Origin: Photobacterium lipolyticum | GTDB taxonomy: Bacteria; Pseudomonadota; Gammaproteobacteria; Enterobacterales; Vibrionaceae | Direction: 5' to 3' | Length of the DNA: 64,000 bases | NCBI RefSeq assembly: GCF_003026475.1 | Contig: NZ_PYMC01000002.1 | Location: 1-64,000, forward strand | In this document: positions 16,595 through 25,109 of the stretch, in pieces | How the letters are laid out: the number at the start of each line of letters is the position of its first letter | Position numbering within the stretch: the first letter of the stretch is position 1 | The notes under the pieces: model-generated | Told to the model about the DNA's origin: nothing | Seen by the model: the letters and a program-made list of their open reading frames with translations, nothing else | Database searches by the model: none | Translations under genes and position numbers: made by a program

Positions 16595-17440
16595 TTAGTT
16601 GGTCTCCACGTTAGTTGATGCTGTTGTTGCTTGTTGAGATGCGGCTTGTTGAGATACGGGGGGGGTCGCAGTCAGTTTTTCAGGTACAGCCCGTGCCGAA
16701 ACCGGTAGCGTGATTAAGCTTGGCGCAGCCTGTTTTTCTGCAATAGCAAACGCTTTATCAATATTTGAGCTTTCAGCACTATCAATAACTTGCCAACCGT
16801 TTTCTTTATCATTCCATGCCCAGTAACGCGTTCCGTCCAGGCTGCGAGCAACCAAAGAAATACGACCAAGATGAAGCAGATCCGCTTCGATTGACTCATT
16901 TGCCCTTATCGCCACTTTACCTTGATACACGCCCAGCTTAGTGCCGTAATCCACTTCAATCTGGTAGGCCTCAAGAATTCGTCGATATTTTTCGGCATCA
17001 CTGATATCTGCTTGTGACATCATCCCTTCTAACTTAGTTACTCGAGCCAAACGCTGTTCACGTTTAATCGGCTTGTCATCCGCGATAATGTGTTTCAAAC
17101 CATCGATCATTTTATACATCAGGGGGACCACGCCCTGACGTGTTTCTTTAATACCCAGGATCTGACTATCGATACTTGTCACTTCTTCATTTTGGTTCGC
17201 AACCAGGCGCGACAAATGATCACGATAAACCGTTAGGTTTTTAACTTCCTCCTGAAGCTGTTCGATATCAGCTTTCATCGACAAGGCGATTTCTGCACTC
17301 TTATCAATCTTGTTCTGACTCAGCGTTGATGCGGTATTGGTCTTAGTTTCAATCACCCGAGCGGCGTCAAGATCATTAGCATATGCTCCGGCAGTAACGC
17401 TGAGCATCAGGATAGCCAAACTAGGTTTTATTAAATTCAT
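16595..17440 (-). CDS. DUF3450 periplasmic coiled-coil protein
   Basis: A 281-residue exported protein with a signal peptide ending GAYA-ND. A long coiled coil (about 45-110, LSMKADIEQLQEEVKNLTVY) is followed by a globular part with RRILEAYQIEVDYGTKLGVY and LLHLGRISLVARSLDGTRYW, all DUF3450 hallmarks. DUF3450 genes usually precede ttpC-exbB-exbD-tonB and the protein is thought to be part of that complex. I use the ATG at 17440 (MNLIKPSLA); the TTG at 17452 adds only four residues. The C-terminal tail is rich in Q, A and T and looks disordered. Confidence 0.85.
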   Translation of the reverse strand: MNLIKPSLAILMLSVTAGAYANDLDAARVIETKTNTASTLSQNKIDKSAEIALSMKADIEQLQEEVKNLTVYRDHLSRLVANQNEEVTSIDSQILGIKETRQGVVPLMYKMIDGLKHIIADDKPIKREQRLARVTKLEGMMSQADISDAEKYRRILEAYQIEVDYGTKLGVYQGKVAIRANESIEADLLHLGRISLVARSLDGTRYWAWNDKENGWQVIDSAESSNIDKAFAIAEKQAAPSLITLPVSARAVPEKLTATPPVSQQAASQQATTASTNVETN

Positions 17441-17623
17441 ATTTGTAATCAATACTTTTGAAAAAGTTAAAATAAAAATTCACCCGATAAATTAGGTAAG
17501 TATTAAAAATAAAAAATCCAGTAGATTCTAATTGAAAGCGAGGGCCACATAAATGACACCGAGCTGAAGAATTTTCAGATTGTACAACTATCTGGTTGCG
17601 ACGACGTGTGAAACAAAGTAAAA

Positions 17624-17640
17624 GGGGAAAGTACTTCCCC
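17624..17640 (-). terminator. weak hairpin between receptor and TonB2 genes
   Basis: GGGGAAAGTACTTCCCC forms a six-bp GC-rich stem. On the leftward strand it is followed by TTTTACTTTG, a poor T-run, 14 bases beyond the receptor stop codon. It may act as an attenuator or an mRNA-stability element that gives more receptor than TonB2 proteins. Confidence 0.4.
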
Positions 17641-17653
17641 CTCACCAATGGCG

Positions 17654-19735
17654 TTAGTAGCGGAACTGAAGTGTTGCCATGTAGTTACGGCCTTCGCCTA
17701 TCACCGTTTTAGTCTGGCTGCCACCTGCAAGATAGTCTTTATCAAACAGGTTTTCTATATTGAAACGCACAATCATATCCAGGGTCTGATCGTATTTGAT
17801 GGTATGAGCAACCCCCGTATCGATACGGGTATAAGCGTCTTTCTTATACGTATTTTTCTCATCACCAAAACGGTCACCCACGTAAATGGCACCAAGGTTC
17901 AAATCTGTATTATTCGCAAACGAGTACCGCGTCCAGACACTTGCAGAGAACTCAGGCACATCTGCCGGACGGTTACCGTCAATGGATGCATCGAACTCAT
18001 CTTTGATTTCAGCATCTAGGTAAGTCATCGAACCGCTTAGCGAGAACGCTTCTGACAGATAACCGGTCGCACTGAATTCAGCACCACGGTGGATCTGTTT
18101 TCCTGCCTGTGTGGTCTCGGTTTCAAAATCAGACTGACCATCCAGATCCTGAGAAATCACTTTGTTTTCCTGAGTAATTTCAAATATGGCGCCAGAGACA
18201 AACAGCTGGTTATCGAGTAACTCCCATTTCGACCCTAGCTCATAAAGCGTGCCTTTGACAGGATCAAGTGCCTTCCCGTTATTAATGTCATTGTCATTAT
18301 TGATGGGATCTTTAGGTTCGAAACTTTCTGAATACGTCAGGTAAATCGAACCATTTTCTGCCGGGTGATAAATCACCCCCGCTTTAGGCAGAATATTATT
18401 GTAAGTATCAATATCGTTTTCTTCACGGTCGATGCGCAGACCTGCCAGTAATTGCCATTGATCATTGAACGTGATCATATCTTGAACATAGATACCATAT
18501 GAATCGCGCTTAGTTGGATCTTTTACCTTACCATTGCTGTAATGCAGATCAGCAGGCTTATCCATAGGTTGATCCGCCGTCGCAGTGTATCCTTTCTTGT
18601 ACTCACTTTGAGTTTTGTAGTAATAACCCAACCAGTTCGCACCAACCAACATTTGGTGCCTTACCCCCAACGCATCAAACTCACCAACAAGATCAACATA
18701 TGCAGTATCAAACTGCCAGTTGTCCCAACGGTCATAACCGTTGTAAGTAAATGTACCATCAGCAGGGTTATAGGTGTCAGGCTTTGAGAAACTCTCGATA
18801 TCTCGGCGCTCAAAGTCCTGATGGTTATAGCCACCTTTCAGGCGCCATCCATCGGATAACTTTGCCGCCACATCAAAGCCGATGTTTTCGACATCGTTCT
18901 CAATCGTTGACCATTGTGCATCCCAGATGTGATCACGACCTGATACCGGTTTGCCGTCGACGATGTAAGCACCTGAATCAACATTACCGTTGTCATTCGT
19001 TTTGTCATAGTGAAATGATACGGTAACGGTGTCGTTGATATCATAATCGACGAACAGACCACCAATAAAGCGCTCGGTCGAAGGCGTACTGCCATCGGTA
19101 TATGTTCGCCATGAGTCGTAGCTCTGCTTGGCGACAATCGCTCGTGCACGCAGGGTCTGCTCATCATTCAGAGAACCACTGATATCGGCAACGGTACGTG
19201 ATTCGTTGTTAGAGCCAATATCCTGGCTCACATTTACCTTTGTCTCGTAAGTCGGTTTCTTTGATACCATATTAACCAGGCCGCCAGGTGCCGACTTTCC
19301 GTAGAGCAACCCAGCAGGAGCTTTGAGTACTTCGACACGCTCAAGCAACTCTATCGGCTGACGGTAATGAGACCAATGCTGCTTACCGTCACGTAAAAAA
19401 CTGCTGCCGCTATCTAACGAAAACCCACGGAGAGAGAAAGACTCGCGGTTACGGCTGACACCACCAGCAGAGATGCTTGCATCATTCTTCAGCACTTCAC
19501 CAAGCGTACTTGCCCGCTGCTCGTCGATAAGCTGTTCGTCGATGACCGTAACTTGTCCCGGCGTTTCAAGCTGGGTTGCTTCGATACGCATGGCGCTGGT
19601 ATTGGTATCAACCTTATAGCCGGAGTTGCGACCTGTTACTACCATATGCTCATCAACATCTGCTGTCTGAGCCTGAACTACTGGTAGCGCTAAAATCGCA
19701 CCAATCAATAATGTCAGCTGACTTTTATGAAACAT
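17654..19735 (-). CDS. TonB-dependent ferric-siderophore receptor
   Basis: A 693-residue outer-membrane gated barrel. After the signal peptide (ending VQA-QTADVDE) there is a TonB box-like EHMVVTG. The plug domain has TVIDEQLIDEQRASTLGEVL, SFSLRGFSLDSGSSFLRDG and ERVEVLKAPAGLLYGKSAPGG. The barrel ends NYMATLQFRY with the expected terminal aromatic. The plug pattern places it with the ferrichrome/hydroxamate-type siderophore receptors (FhuA, FhuE, FoxA group), but the substrate cannot be read from sequence. A Fur box stands 124 bp upstream and TonB2 genes follow, so the system probably carries its own energiser. Confidence 0.92.
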   Translation of the reverse strand: MFHKSQLTLLIGAILALPVVQAQTADVDEHMVVTGRNSGYKVDTNTSAMRIEATQLETPGQVTVIDEQLIDEQRASTLGEVLKNDASISAGGVSRNRESFSLRGFSLDSGSSFLRDGKQHWSHYRQPIELLERVEVLKAPAGLLYGKSAPGGLVNMVSKKPTYETKVNVSQDIGSNNESRTVADISGSLNDEQTLRARAIVAKQSYDSWRTYTDGSTPSTERFIGGLFVDYDINDTVTVSFHYDKTNDNGNVDSGAYIVDGKPVSGRDHIWDAQWSTIENDVENIGFDVAAKLSDGWRLKGGYNHQDFERRDIESFSKPDTYNPADGTFTYNGYDRWDNWQFDTAYVDLVGEFDALGVRHQMLVGANWLGYYYKTQSEYKKGYTATADQPMDKPADLHYSNGKVKDPTKRDSYGIYVQDMITFNDQWQLLAGLRIDREENDIDTYNNILPKAGVIYHPAENGSIYLTYSESFEPKDPINNDNDINNGKALDPVKGTLYELGSKWELLDNQLFVSGAIFEITQENKVISQDLDGQSDFETETTQAGKQIHRGAEFSATGYLSEAFSLSGSMTYLDAEIKDEFDASIDGNRPADVPEFSASVWTRYSFANNTDLNLGAIYVGDRFGDEKNTYKKDAYTRIDTGVAHTIKYDQTLDMIVRFNIENLFDKDYLAGGSQTKTVIGEGRNYMATLQFRY

Positions 19736-19858
19736 ATTCCATTATCTCCAAAAATTTAATGAGTCACGTATCTCTTGTTGGTTGTAGTTATAAGAGAATG
19801 TGAGAACCCCATTGCTGCCGTTGCCGGCTACCACTTCAAATTCGGAAATGAATATAAA

Positions 19859-19873
19859 TGATAACGATTGTCA
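19859..19873 (-). promoter_or_regulatory. Fur box of the siderophore receptor-TonB2 operon
   Basis: TGATAACGATTGTCA fits the Fur 7-1-7 consensus with two mismatches. The 39 bp from 19859 to 19897 match 9749-9787 at 32 positions, including the flanking AT-rich promoter-like part. The surrounding gap (19736-20051) carries nothing else that I can identify except the start region of the rightward gene at 20052. Confidence 0.75.
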
Positions 19874-20051
19874 TTTGCATTAAATTTACATTCTTTGCAA
19901 TTGGTAGAGGTAAGTACGCCTGAAAGCTCTATGTTCAGACGCGCGTCCCAAATCAGGCTGATGACTAATACTTGTAATTTTGAGGCTTTTTGGTGATTTT
20001 CAAAGATAACTGTATAATGCCGACGATTTTATTGATTATGCGGTATTTAAA

Positions 20052-20483
20052 GTGACGCAACTGAGCTTAGAAGCAATTCGCCAGCAACTGACAGAATTAA
20101 AATTTAACCCGGATAACATCCGAATTGTCACTGTCAATGCCATGGATGAAGACGTATTAGAAACCTGTACAACGAAAGAAGACGAGAGCTTTTACAATAG
20201 CTATATGAATGTCATTTATGGCAAAGGTGAAAGATACGTTCTGGGTTATCGTTGTGAAGACCCTTTGCTTGACCAGGCCATTATCAAGAAAGGGGATCAA
20301 TATTTCGACCCTACGATGCAAGCCAATAGTGATTTCAAACCGTACCAATATGCGGTGTTAACGGAATTTAAAGTGTTCGACATGATGAAACATGCCAAGT
20401 CGAACAAAGACTTCCCGCCTGATGTCGATTACCTATTCACTAAATCGAAGCATTTCAAGAACATCATTAATACAGCTAAGTAA
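20052..20483 (+). CDS. conserved hypothetical cytoplasmic protein
   Basis: A 143-residue soluble protein, acidic in the first half (VNAMDEDVLETCTTKEDESF) and more basic at the end (FTKSKHFKNIINTAK). No signal peptide, membrane helix or familiar catalytic motif is seen. The start is GTG at 20052; the ATG at 20038 is out of frame. I do not recognise a family with known function. It is monocistronic with a strong terminator at 20512-20553 and runs divergently from the Fur-controlled receptor operon. Confidence 0.75.
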   Translation: MTQLSLEAIRQQLTELKFNPDNIRIVTVNAMDEDVLETCTTKEDESFYNSYMNVIYGKGERYVLGYRCEDPLLDQAIIKKGDQYFDPTMQANSDFKPYQYAVLTEFKVFDMMKHAKSNKDFPPDVDYLFTKSKHFKNIINTAK

Positions 20484-20511
20484 GCTTTTGTGCGTATCAT
20501 TCACATGATAC

Positions 20512-20553
20512 AAAAAGGCACGCTAAGACTTCGGGATCTCAGCGTGCCTTTTT
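20512..20553. terminator. bidirectional terminator
   Basis: AAAAAGGCACGCT and AGCGTGCCTTTTT form a 13-bp stem around a partly paired loop. It lies between the converging gene at 20052 and the histidine kinase gene ending at 20580, and can serve both. Confidence 0.88.
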
Positions 20554-20579
20554 GGTTTCTGTAAGACCAATTGTGATAG

Positions 20580-22013
20580 CTAGCCTGCAACAGGAAACGA
20601 TAATATAATACGTAACCCGCCCTGATCTCTGTTTTCAGCCTTCACTGTGCCTTTCATAACCGCCATCGACTCTTTTACAATCGCTAAACCCAGACCATAA
20701 CCACCAGACTGTTTATCTCGTGCAGCTTCGAGCCGGGTAAAGGGATCAAATATCCGCTTGATATGCTGCTTCGCAATCCCTTGGCCATTATCCTCAACAG
20801 TTACCGTCACAAACTGACCGTCGTCTTTAATAGGCGGCTTAACCGATAATGTTATTTCTGCCGTTTCCCCGGCATATTTGATTGCATTACCCAGCAGATT
20901 TTTTACCACCCGAAGCAGCAATCGGCTGTCCGCGAGTGCCATTGAAGTTGCGTTCCCGAGATCGCAAACAAGAGATTGTTCCGGCCTTAATGTCTGCCGA
21001 CTTTCCTGAGCCTGAATATGACATAAAGTTTCCAGCTGCATCGGCACTAAATTTGCTGAATAGCAGGCGTTTTCCAACCGACTGAATTCCAGAATTTCTG
21101 TAACGAGATCATTCATTTCATCAGATTCACGTTCTAATTTGTCCAGCAGCGGCTGGCTTTCTTCAGGAATGCGTTTTCGTAACAAGTGCAGCGCAAGACT
21201 ATGGCGCGCCAGTGGCGTTTTCAGCTCATGGGAAACATCACGGATCAACCTGCTTTGCTTTTCAGCCAACATTTGAATACGGTCAGTCATATGGTCGAAG
21301 TCACAGGCAAGCGCATTAAACTCAGTGACACTGTCACCGACCTCATTGGCAACCCTGACACTAAAATCCCCGTCAGCCAGACGGCGACTGGCCTCTTGAA
21401 GCTGATGCAACGGACGCTGTAAATAACGGGCCAGAAGTAGCGAAAATACGCTCAGGATCAAGGCGGCAATGATTACCTGAATGATACCAAAGTAATATGG
21501 AAAATTTCGTGCCGGATGCAATTGATGGGGAAACTGGATCACCAGTTGATTACCGCTATTCAATGGCAAGGCAATAACGGGCTGATTTACCCTATTCTCC
21601 AATACCGTATCGATCTTACGAATATAATTCAGCTTATATTCAAAGTGCGGGTGCATTTCGCGACCGCTGATAGGCTTGTTCGTATCATCTAACACAAACA
21701 GATAGTAATACTGACCTCTCTCCCAATCCGCCAATTCGTCCAGATCCCCTTCAGCGATCAATACATCTGCCTGGTAAGCAAGATCTAACATCTGTTCCTG
21801 CACTTTCTCAGGTACATGTAGCATCGATTTAATCAAGGCGACTTCAGCAGCATTCTGTAATCCAAGGATCAACACTAAACTAACCGCAAAATACGAAAAA
21901 AGGCGAAAAGCTAAACCGCCTCGATCACCAAGAAAAAAAACTGATGCAAAATACTTAAAACTAATCGATTTCATTATTTTTTTAGCCACACCTTCAATCA
22001 GGCTCATTAACAC
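20580..22013 (-). CDS. membrane sensor histidine kinase
   Basis: The sensor half of a two-component system, 477 residues. Two membrane helices (about 35-55 and 180-200) bracket a periplasmic domain. A HAMP segment follows (RRLADGDFSVRVANEVGDSV), then the H-box RLIRDVSHELKTPLARHSLA with the phosphorylated histidine. The ATPase domain has the N-box LLGNAIKYAG, DNGQGI and GYGLGLAIVKE. The build resembles CpxA/PfeS-type kinases. Start choice is uncertain: GTG at 22013, ATG at 22007 and ATG at 21974 are all possible. The likely partner is the response regulator at 22937-23605, separated by an opposing lipoprotein gene. Confidence 0.85.
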   Translation of the reverse strand: MLMSLIEGVAKKIMKSISFKYFASVFFLGDRGGLAFRLFSYFAVSLVLILGLQNAAEVALIKSMLHVPEKVQEQMLDLAYQADVLIAEGDLDELADWERGQYYYLFVLDDTNKPISGREMHPHFEYKLNYIRKIDTVLENRVNQPVIALPLNSGNQLVIQFPHQLHPARNFPYYFGIIQVIIAALILSVFSLLLARYLQRPLHQLQEASRRLADGDFSVRVANEVGDSVTEFNALACDFDHMTDRIQMLAEKQSRLIRDVSHELKTPLARHSLALHLLRKRIPEESQPLLDKLERESDEMNDLVTEILEFSRLENACYSANLVPMQLETLCHIQAQESRQTLRPEQSLVCDLGNATSMALADSRLLLRVVKNLLGNAIKYAGETAEITLSVKPPIKDDGQFVTVTVEDNGQGIAKQHIKRIFDPFTRLEAARDKQSGGYGLGLAIVKESMAVMKGTVKAENRDQGGLRIILSFPVAG

Positions 22014-22234
22014 AAGCCCAACAAACAGGCAACAATGGAGTTCTTCATATCAAAATTGCACTCATTTCGTGGTATCGTTCGTATCTTGGCATTCGAATTA
22101 GTAACATTCAGATAAGTAACGTGTTTAAATGAGATTTGTGGAATATACTGTCCATCCTTTTATGAAATTGACTGGCGGTTAGCCTTTTTCATTAGGGAAA
22201 TAAATGGTTCAGGCATGACAAGGAATGTTCACCG
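22014..22234. other. divergent promoter region
   Basis: 220 bp between the leftward kinase gene and the rightward lipoprotein gene. It must hold promoters for both. I see no clear operator. Confidence 0.35.
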
Positions 22235-22864
22235 ATGAAATATATCTTTATTTTCTTTTATAGCTTTGTTCTTTTCGGCTGCTCATCGGGTCTTGACATT
22301 ACATTGCCAGATAAGTACACCGAAGAGAATGATCAGCCAAAAGGCTATTTAGTCGGTATGATTGGTGCCTCGAGAACCTTGCCCGCCTCAGGTGAGGCTT
22401 TAACCACTACACTCATGATCCGACAGATTGGTGATGACGATACCATCATGTTAACTAATGATAATTCTCACTCCGACTTCAAAACACCTTCCCTTTTAGG
22501 ACAACTTTTCATTCTGCCGCTTCCTGCCGGCGAGTATGAACTCTACCGCATCACCATTGAAGGCTCTAACGGTAACCAAACTTTCAATACTAACAGTACT
22601 GGTAATCTCGCCCTCAAATTTAGAATTACTGAAGACACAGCCAATTATATTGGTGAGTTTATTGCCATCAGTCGAGTCGTAAAAAGCCAGTTATGGAACT
22701 TAAAGTACCCAAGTGGTCGCGGCTATTTCAAACACGGGTATGATGTCGAACGTGACTCAGCGTTATTTTATCAACTAAACCCAGATTTAAAGGCTGTTAA
22801 TTTTCAAACTAAAGAACTGGCAGTCATTAGAAACCGATTAATTTATAGCGACCAAAGTCAATAA
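22235..22864 (+). CDS. lipoprotein of unknown function
   Basis: A 209-residue lipoprotein with lipobox LFGC at residues 13-16, so it is anchored after residue 15. The mature part is beta-rich (LPAGEYELYRITIEGSNG, then LALKFRITEDTANYIGEFIA), like surface or periplasmic beta-sandwich lipoproteins. Serine after the lipidated cysteine would allow sorting to the outer membrane. It lies between the response regulator and kinase genes on the opposite strand. A regulatory role, for instance as a sensor accessory, is only a guess from position. AAGGA precedes the ATG by 11 bases. Confidence 0.7.
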   Translation: MKYIFIFFYSFVLFGCSSGLDITLPDKYTEENDQPKGYLVGMIGASRTLPASGEALTTTLMIRQIGDDDTIMLTNDNSHSDFKTPSLLGQLFILPLPAGEYELYRITIEGSNGNQTFNTNSTGNLALKFRITEDTANYIGEFIAISRVVKSQLWNLKYPSGRGYFKHGYDVERDSALFYQLNPDLKAVNFQTKELAVIRNRLIYSDQSQ

Positions 22865-22867
22865 TGT

Positions 22868-22933
22868 CGAGTATACCCAAATGACCTCTGGGTGCTCACT
22901 GAACTCTGCATCTTAAAGTCATTTGGGGATATC
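22868..22933. repeat. dispersed intergenic repeat, palindromic copy
   Basis: The ends TACCCAAATGAC and GTCATTTGGGGA face each other, and the inner part ACTGAACTCTGCATCTT is the reverse complement of AAGATGCAGAGTTCAGT. The same core appears near 26516-26550 and, less well kept, at 38205-38255 and 41666-41710. It lies between the converging lipoprotein and response-regulator genes. Confidence 0.6.
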
Positions 22934-22936
22934 AGC

Positions 22937-23605
22937 CTAGCCTGCCCCAGCGGTTTCCATAAAACTGTATCCTTTTCCCCGAATTGTCTTTATATGCTGC
23001 TTTGATAAGCCAGACTGCACCATTTTTCGGCGAATATTACTGATATGCATATCAAGATTTCGGTCAAACGGGCTCAGTTCTTTTTTCAGGACTTCCTTTT
23101 GCAGTTCCGCTTTTGCAACCACCATACCGTGATGTTTAATCAAAAAATCCAATAGTTCAGCTTCTGTTCCAGTCAAAGGCAAGCGTGAAATCTGCTGCGA
23201 CAGTTCAGTCTGATAGCAATTAAGGCTCTGCCGTTGTCGTTCTAACCCGACTCTTCGCCATATAGCCCTAATACGCCCTAACAATTCAGGCACCCGAAAT
23301 GGTTTGGCGACATATTGATCTGCACCCGCCTCGAGGCCATCTAGCAAAGAGGTTTCATCCCCCAATGCCGTTAACATCAGAATAGGCGTTGCAAAGCGCT
23401 GACAAATACGACGAGCCACTTGCATACCATTAAGATTCGGTAGCATTACATCAAGCAAAACCAGGTCAACGGCATGCTCCTGCATGTATGTCAATGCACT
23501 CTCGCCACAGTACACACAGTGGACATCATAGCCTTCTTCACTTAAGACCTCATGTAATAGTTCGCAAAGCTGGATATCATCATCAACGACAAGAATGTGG
23601 GACAC
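22937..23605 (-). CDS. OmpR/PhoB-type response regulator
   Basis: A DNA-binding response regulator of 222 residues. The receiver domain has acidic residues VVDDD, the phosphorylated aspartate in LVLLDVMLPNLNG, T in MLTALGD and K in QYVAKPFRVPELL. The winged-helix domain ends with NLDMHISNIRRKM and KTIRGKGYSFME. The frame opens with GTG at 23614, but GTG at 23605 is better placed, ten bases after AAGG. A Fur-like site lies just upstream. It probably pairs with the kinase at 20580-22013. Confidence 0.88.
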   Translation of the reverse strand: MSHILVVDDDIQLCELLHEVLSEEGYDVHCVYCGESALTYMQEHAVDLVLLDVMLPNLNGMQVARRICQRFATPILMLTALGDETSLLDGLEAGADQYVAKPFRVPELLGRIRAIWRRVGLERQRQSLNCYQTELSQQISRLPLTGTEAELLDFLIKHHGMVVAKAELQKEVLKKELSPFDRNLDMHISNIRRKMVQSGLSKQHIKTIRGKGYSFMETAGAG

Positions 23606-23622
23606 AATAAACACGCCTTAAT

Positions 23623-23641
23623 AAAAACAATTCTCATTCTA
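23623..23641 (-). promoter_or_regulatory. possible Fur box before the response regulator
   Basis: On the leftward strand the 19 bases read TAGAATGAGAATTGTTTTT, which match the classical 19-bp Fur consensus at 12 positions. It lies 18 bp before the chosen GTG. This is weaker than the two boxes of the iron operons, so treat it as tentative. Confidence 0.4.
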
Positions 23642-23831
23642 ATTGATGAGCGCTGTATATTTCAAGGGCAAGAATAAATCTCATTCCCACTTGGTTGACT
23701 ATTAACCCGAATTGATAGTCCACCGCACGCAGCCAGCGATAAATCCACCATTTGTGCATGAAAAATCAATATGCAACAGTTAGCACTGAGGGTATAATCG
23801 TCAGCTTTGTATGGTTTTATAGGCATACCCG

Positions 23832-24827
23832 ATGGAATTACATAGCTACTCATCACAATCAACCAATCCGTGGTTTAACCAGGCGGTTGAAGACGTGTTG
23901 TTTAATTCCCTCTCTCCTGGTCAATGCGTTTTGTTAGTCTGGCGTAACCGCTCATCAGTCAACATAGGCAAAGATCAGAACCCGTGGTTAGTATGTAATA
24001 CCCAAAATGTTCACCGGAAGAGCCTGAGCATTGTTCGTCGCCTTACTTATGGTGGTGCTATTTATCAAGATCCCGGCCATACCAATTTTTCACTCATGGG
24101 AAATGCAAACGACATCAATACCGCAGTGGTAAAAGATATTCTCACGATCTTAATAGATAAGCTTAAGATCAACGCAGAATGCAATGAAAACAACGAAATT
24201 GTGATTGGAAAGAAAAAAATATCAAATACTGCGACTAGCATTGTTAATGGCAACTTCATGCAGCATTGCACTATCAGAGTACAAGCTGAGTTATCAGCGG
24301 TCGATGAGTTCATGCAGCGGCAAGGTACGAATGACAATGAAACCTCTTCAGTTATCAGTAAATACGGCAATCTCTGCGAATCAAATCCCCTTATTCAACA
24401 TGAAGCCATCGAAAGAGCCTTGGCCAGCGCTTGTAGTGAGCACTTTACCGTCATGCCACAAGAAAGAAGACTCAATATAAACCCTCTACCTGATTTACCG
24501 GGGTTGGGAACAAAGCTCCACCTTATTTCAAGCTGGGACTGGAATTATGGTCAGTCTCCTTCATTTCATCGACAGCTGAATGGTCGTTTTACGTGGGGAA
24601 CAATCAAATTGGAACTCACCGTAATTAAAGGCACAATTGCCTATATTCACTGCCATTGTACTAACCAACTCCGCGTTCTGTTCAACACCTTTTGCGACAG
24701 AATGATTGGTTACCCCTATCAGGCTAAATCGGTCATGCCAGTAATTTGTAACATGATGGTCGACTTCGGTGAAAGCCAGCATGAGTTGTTTGAATTCGCC
24801 AGTTGGCTGGAAAATGAGATTACGTAA
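23832..24827 (+). CDS. lipoate-protein ligase A-like protein, divergent active site
   Basis: LplA joins free lipoate to lipoyl domains through lipoyl-AMP. This 331-residue protein matches E. coli LplA along its length: NPWFNQAVEDVLFNSLSPGQ, LLVWRNRSSVNIGKDQNPW, DPGHTNFSLM and, in the accessory domain, SSWDWNYGQSPSFHRQLNGR and FTWGTIKLELTVIKG. Two active-site motifs are altered: RRSSGGGAV of E. coli reads RRLTYGGAI, and KVSGSA reads KISNTA, though the key lysine remains. It may be a specialised or reduced-activity paralogue. No lipoylated partner gene is nearby. AGG precedes the ATG. Confidence 0.8.
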   Translation: MELHSYSSQSTNPWFNQAVEDVLFNSLSPGQCVLLVWRNRSSVNIGKDQNPWLVCNTQNVHRKSLSIVRRLTYGGAIYQDPGHTNFSLMGNANDINTAVVKDILTILIDKLKINAECNENNEIVIGKKKISNTATSIVNGNFMQHCTIRVQAELSAVDEFMQRQGTNDNETSSVISKYGNLCESNPLIQHEAIERALASACSEHFTVMPQERRLNINPLPDLPGLGTKLHLISSWDWNYGQSPSFHRQLNGRFTWGTIKLELTVIKGTIAYIHCHCTNQLRVLFNTFCDRMIGYPYQAKSVMPVICNMMVDFGESQHELFEFASWLENEIT

Positions 24828-24941
24828 CGGATCTTTTATTCCTTTGATGCTAAAGCTTTTTTCAATAGTTGTAGTAAATCAAAATCGCGATTGTTATCTA
24901 CAGATTTCACCTATAATCTATTGACTTTACTGGAGTCAGCA
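24828..24941. other. short intergenic region
   Basis: AT-rich, 114 bp, with no hairpin or gene seen; it leads into a ribosome-binding site (CTGGAG) before the small frame at 24942. Confidence 0.3.
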
Positions 24942-25109
24942 TGATTTCTAGTCTTGAAGCATTTCCCACAGAGTTATGCACAGCTTCTGTGGATAACGAT
25001 GATATTCACAGTTACCCACAGGTCATTACAGCATGCCGTTTCTTTCGTGATAAATGTCGACTCGTTTACCTCTGCAAGCACATTAACCGCAGATTTTGTA
25101 CGATTTAAT
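24942..25109 (+). CDS. possible 55-residue protein
   Basis: An ATG six bases after GGAG opens a 55-codon frame (MISSLEAFPTELCTASVDND at the start, five cysteines in all, basic C-terminus). The frame coincides with the cluster of DnaA-box-like motifs. A further protein-like stretch, SVEDVKARAIQTLKWKIANG, follows in another frame near 25134-25195, so this could be the front part of a frameshifted gene. I do not recognise it. Confidence 0.35.
24962..25020. promoter_or_regulatory. cluster of DnaA-box-like motifs
   Basis: Within 59 bp are TTATGCACA (24974-24982, exact to TTATNCACA), TGTGGATAA (24988-24996, exact on the other strand), ATATTCACA (25002-25010) and TTACCCACA (25012-25020), each one mismatch, and TTTCCCACA (24962-24970), two mismatches. 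No replication gene is near, so a DnaA-titration or regulatory site is more likely than an origin. Confidence 0.45.

Noticed and set aside
24962-25020. Replication origin
   Set aside because: DnaA-box-like motifs are present, but no initiator gene, no AT-rich unwinding repeats of the usual kind and no partition genes are near.
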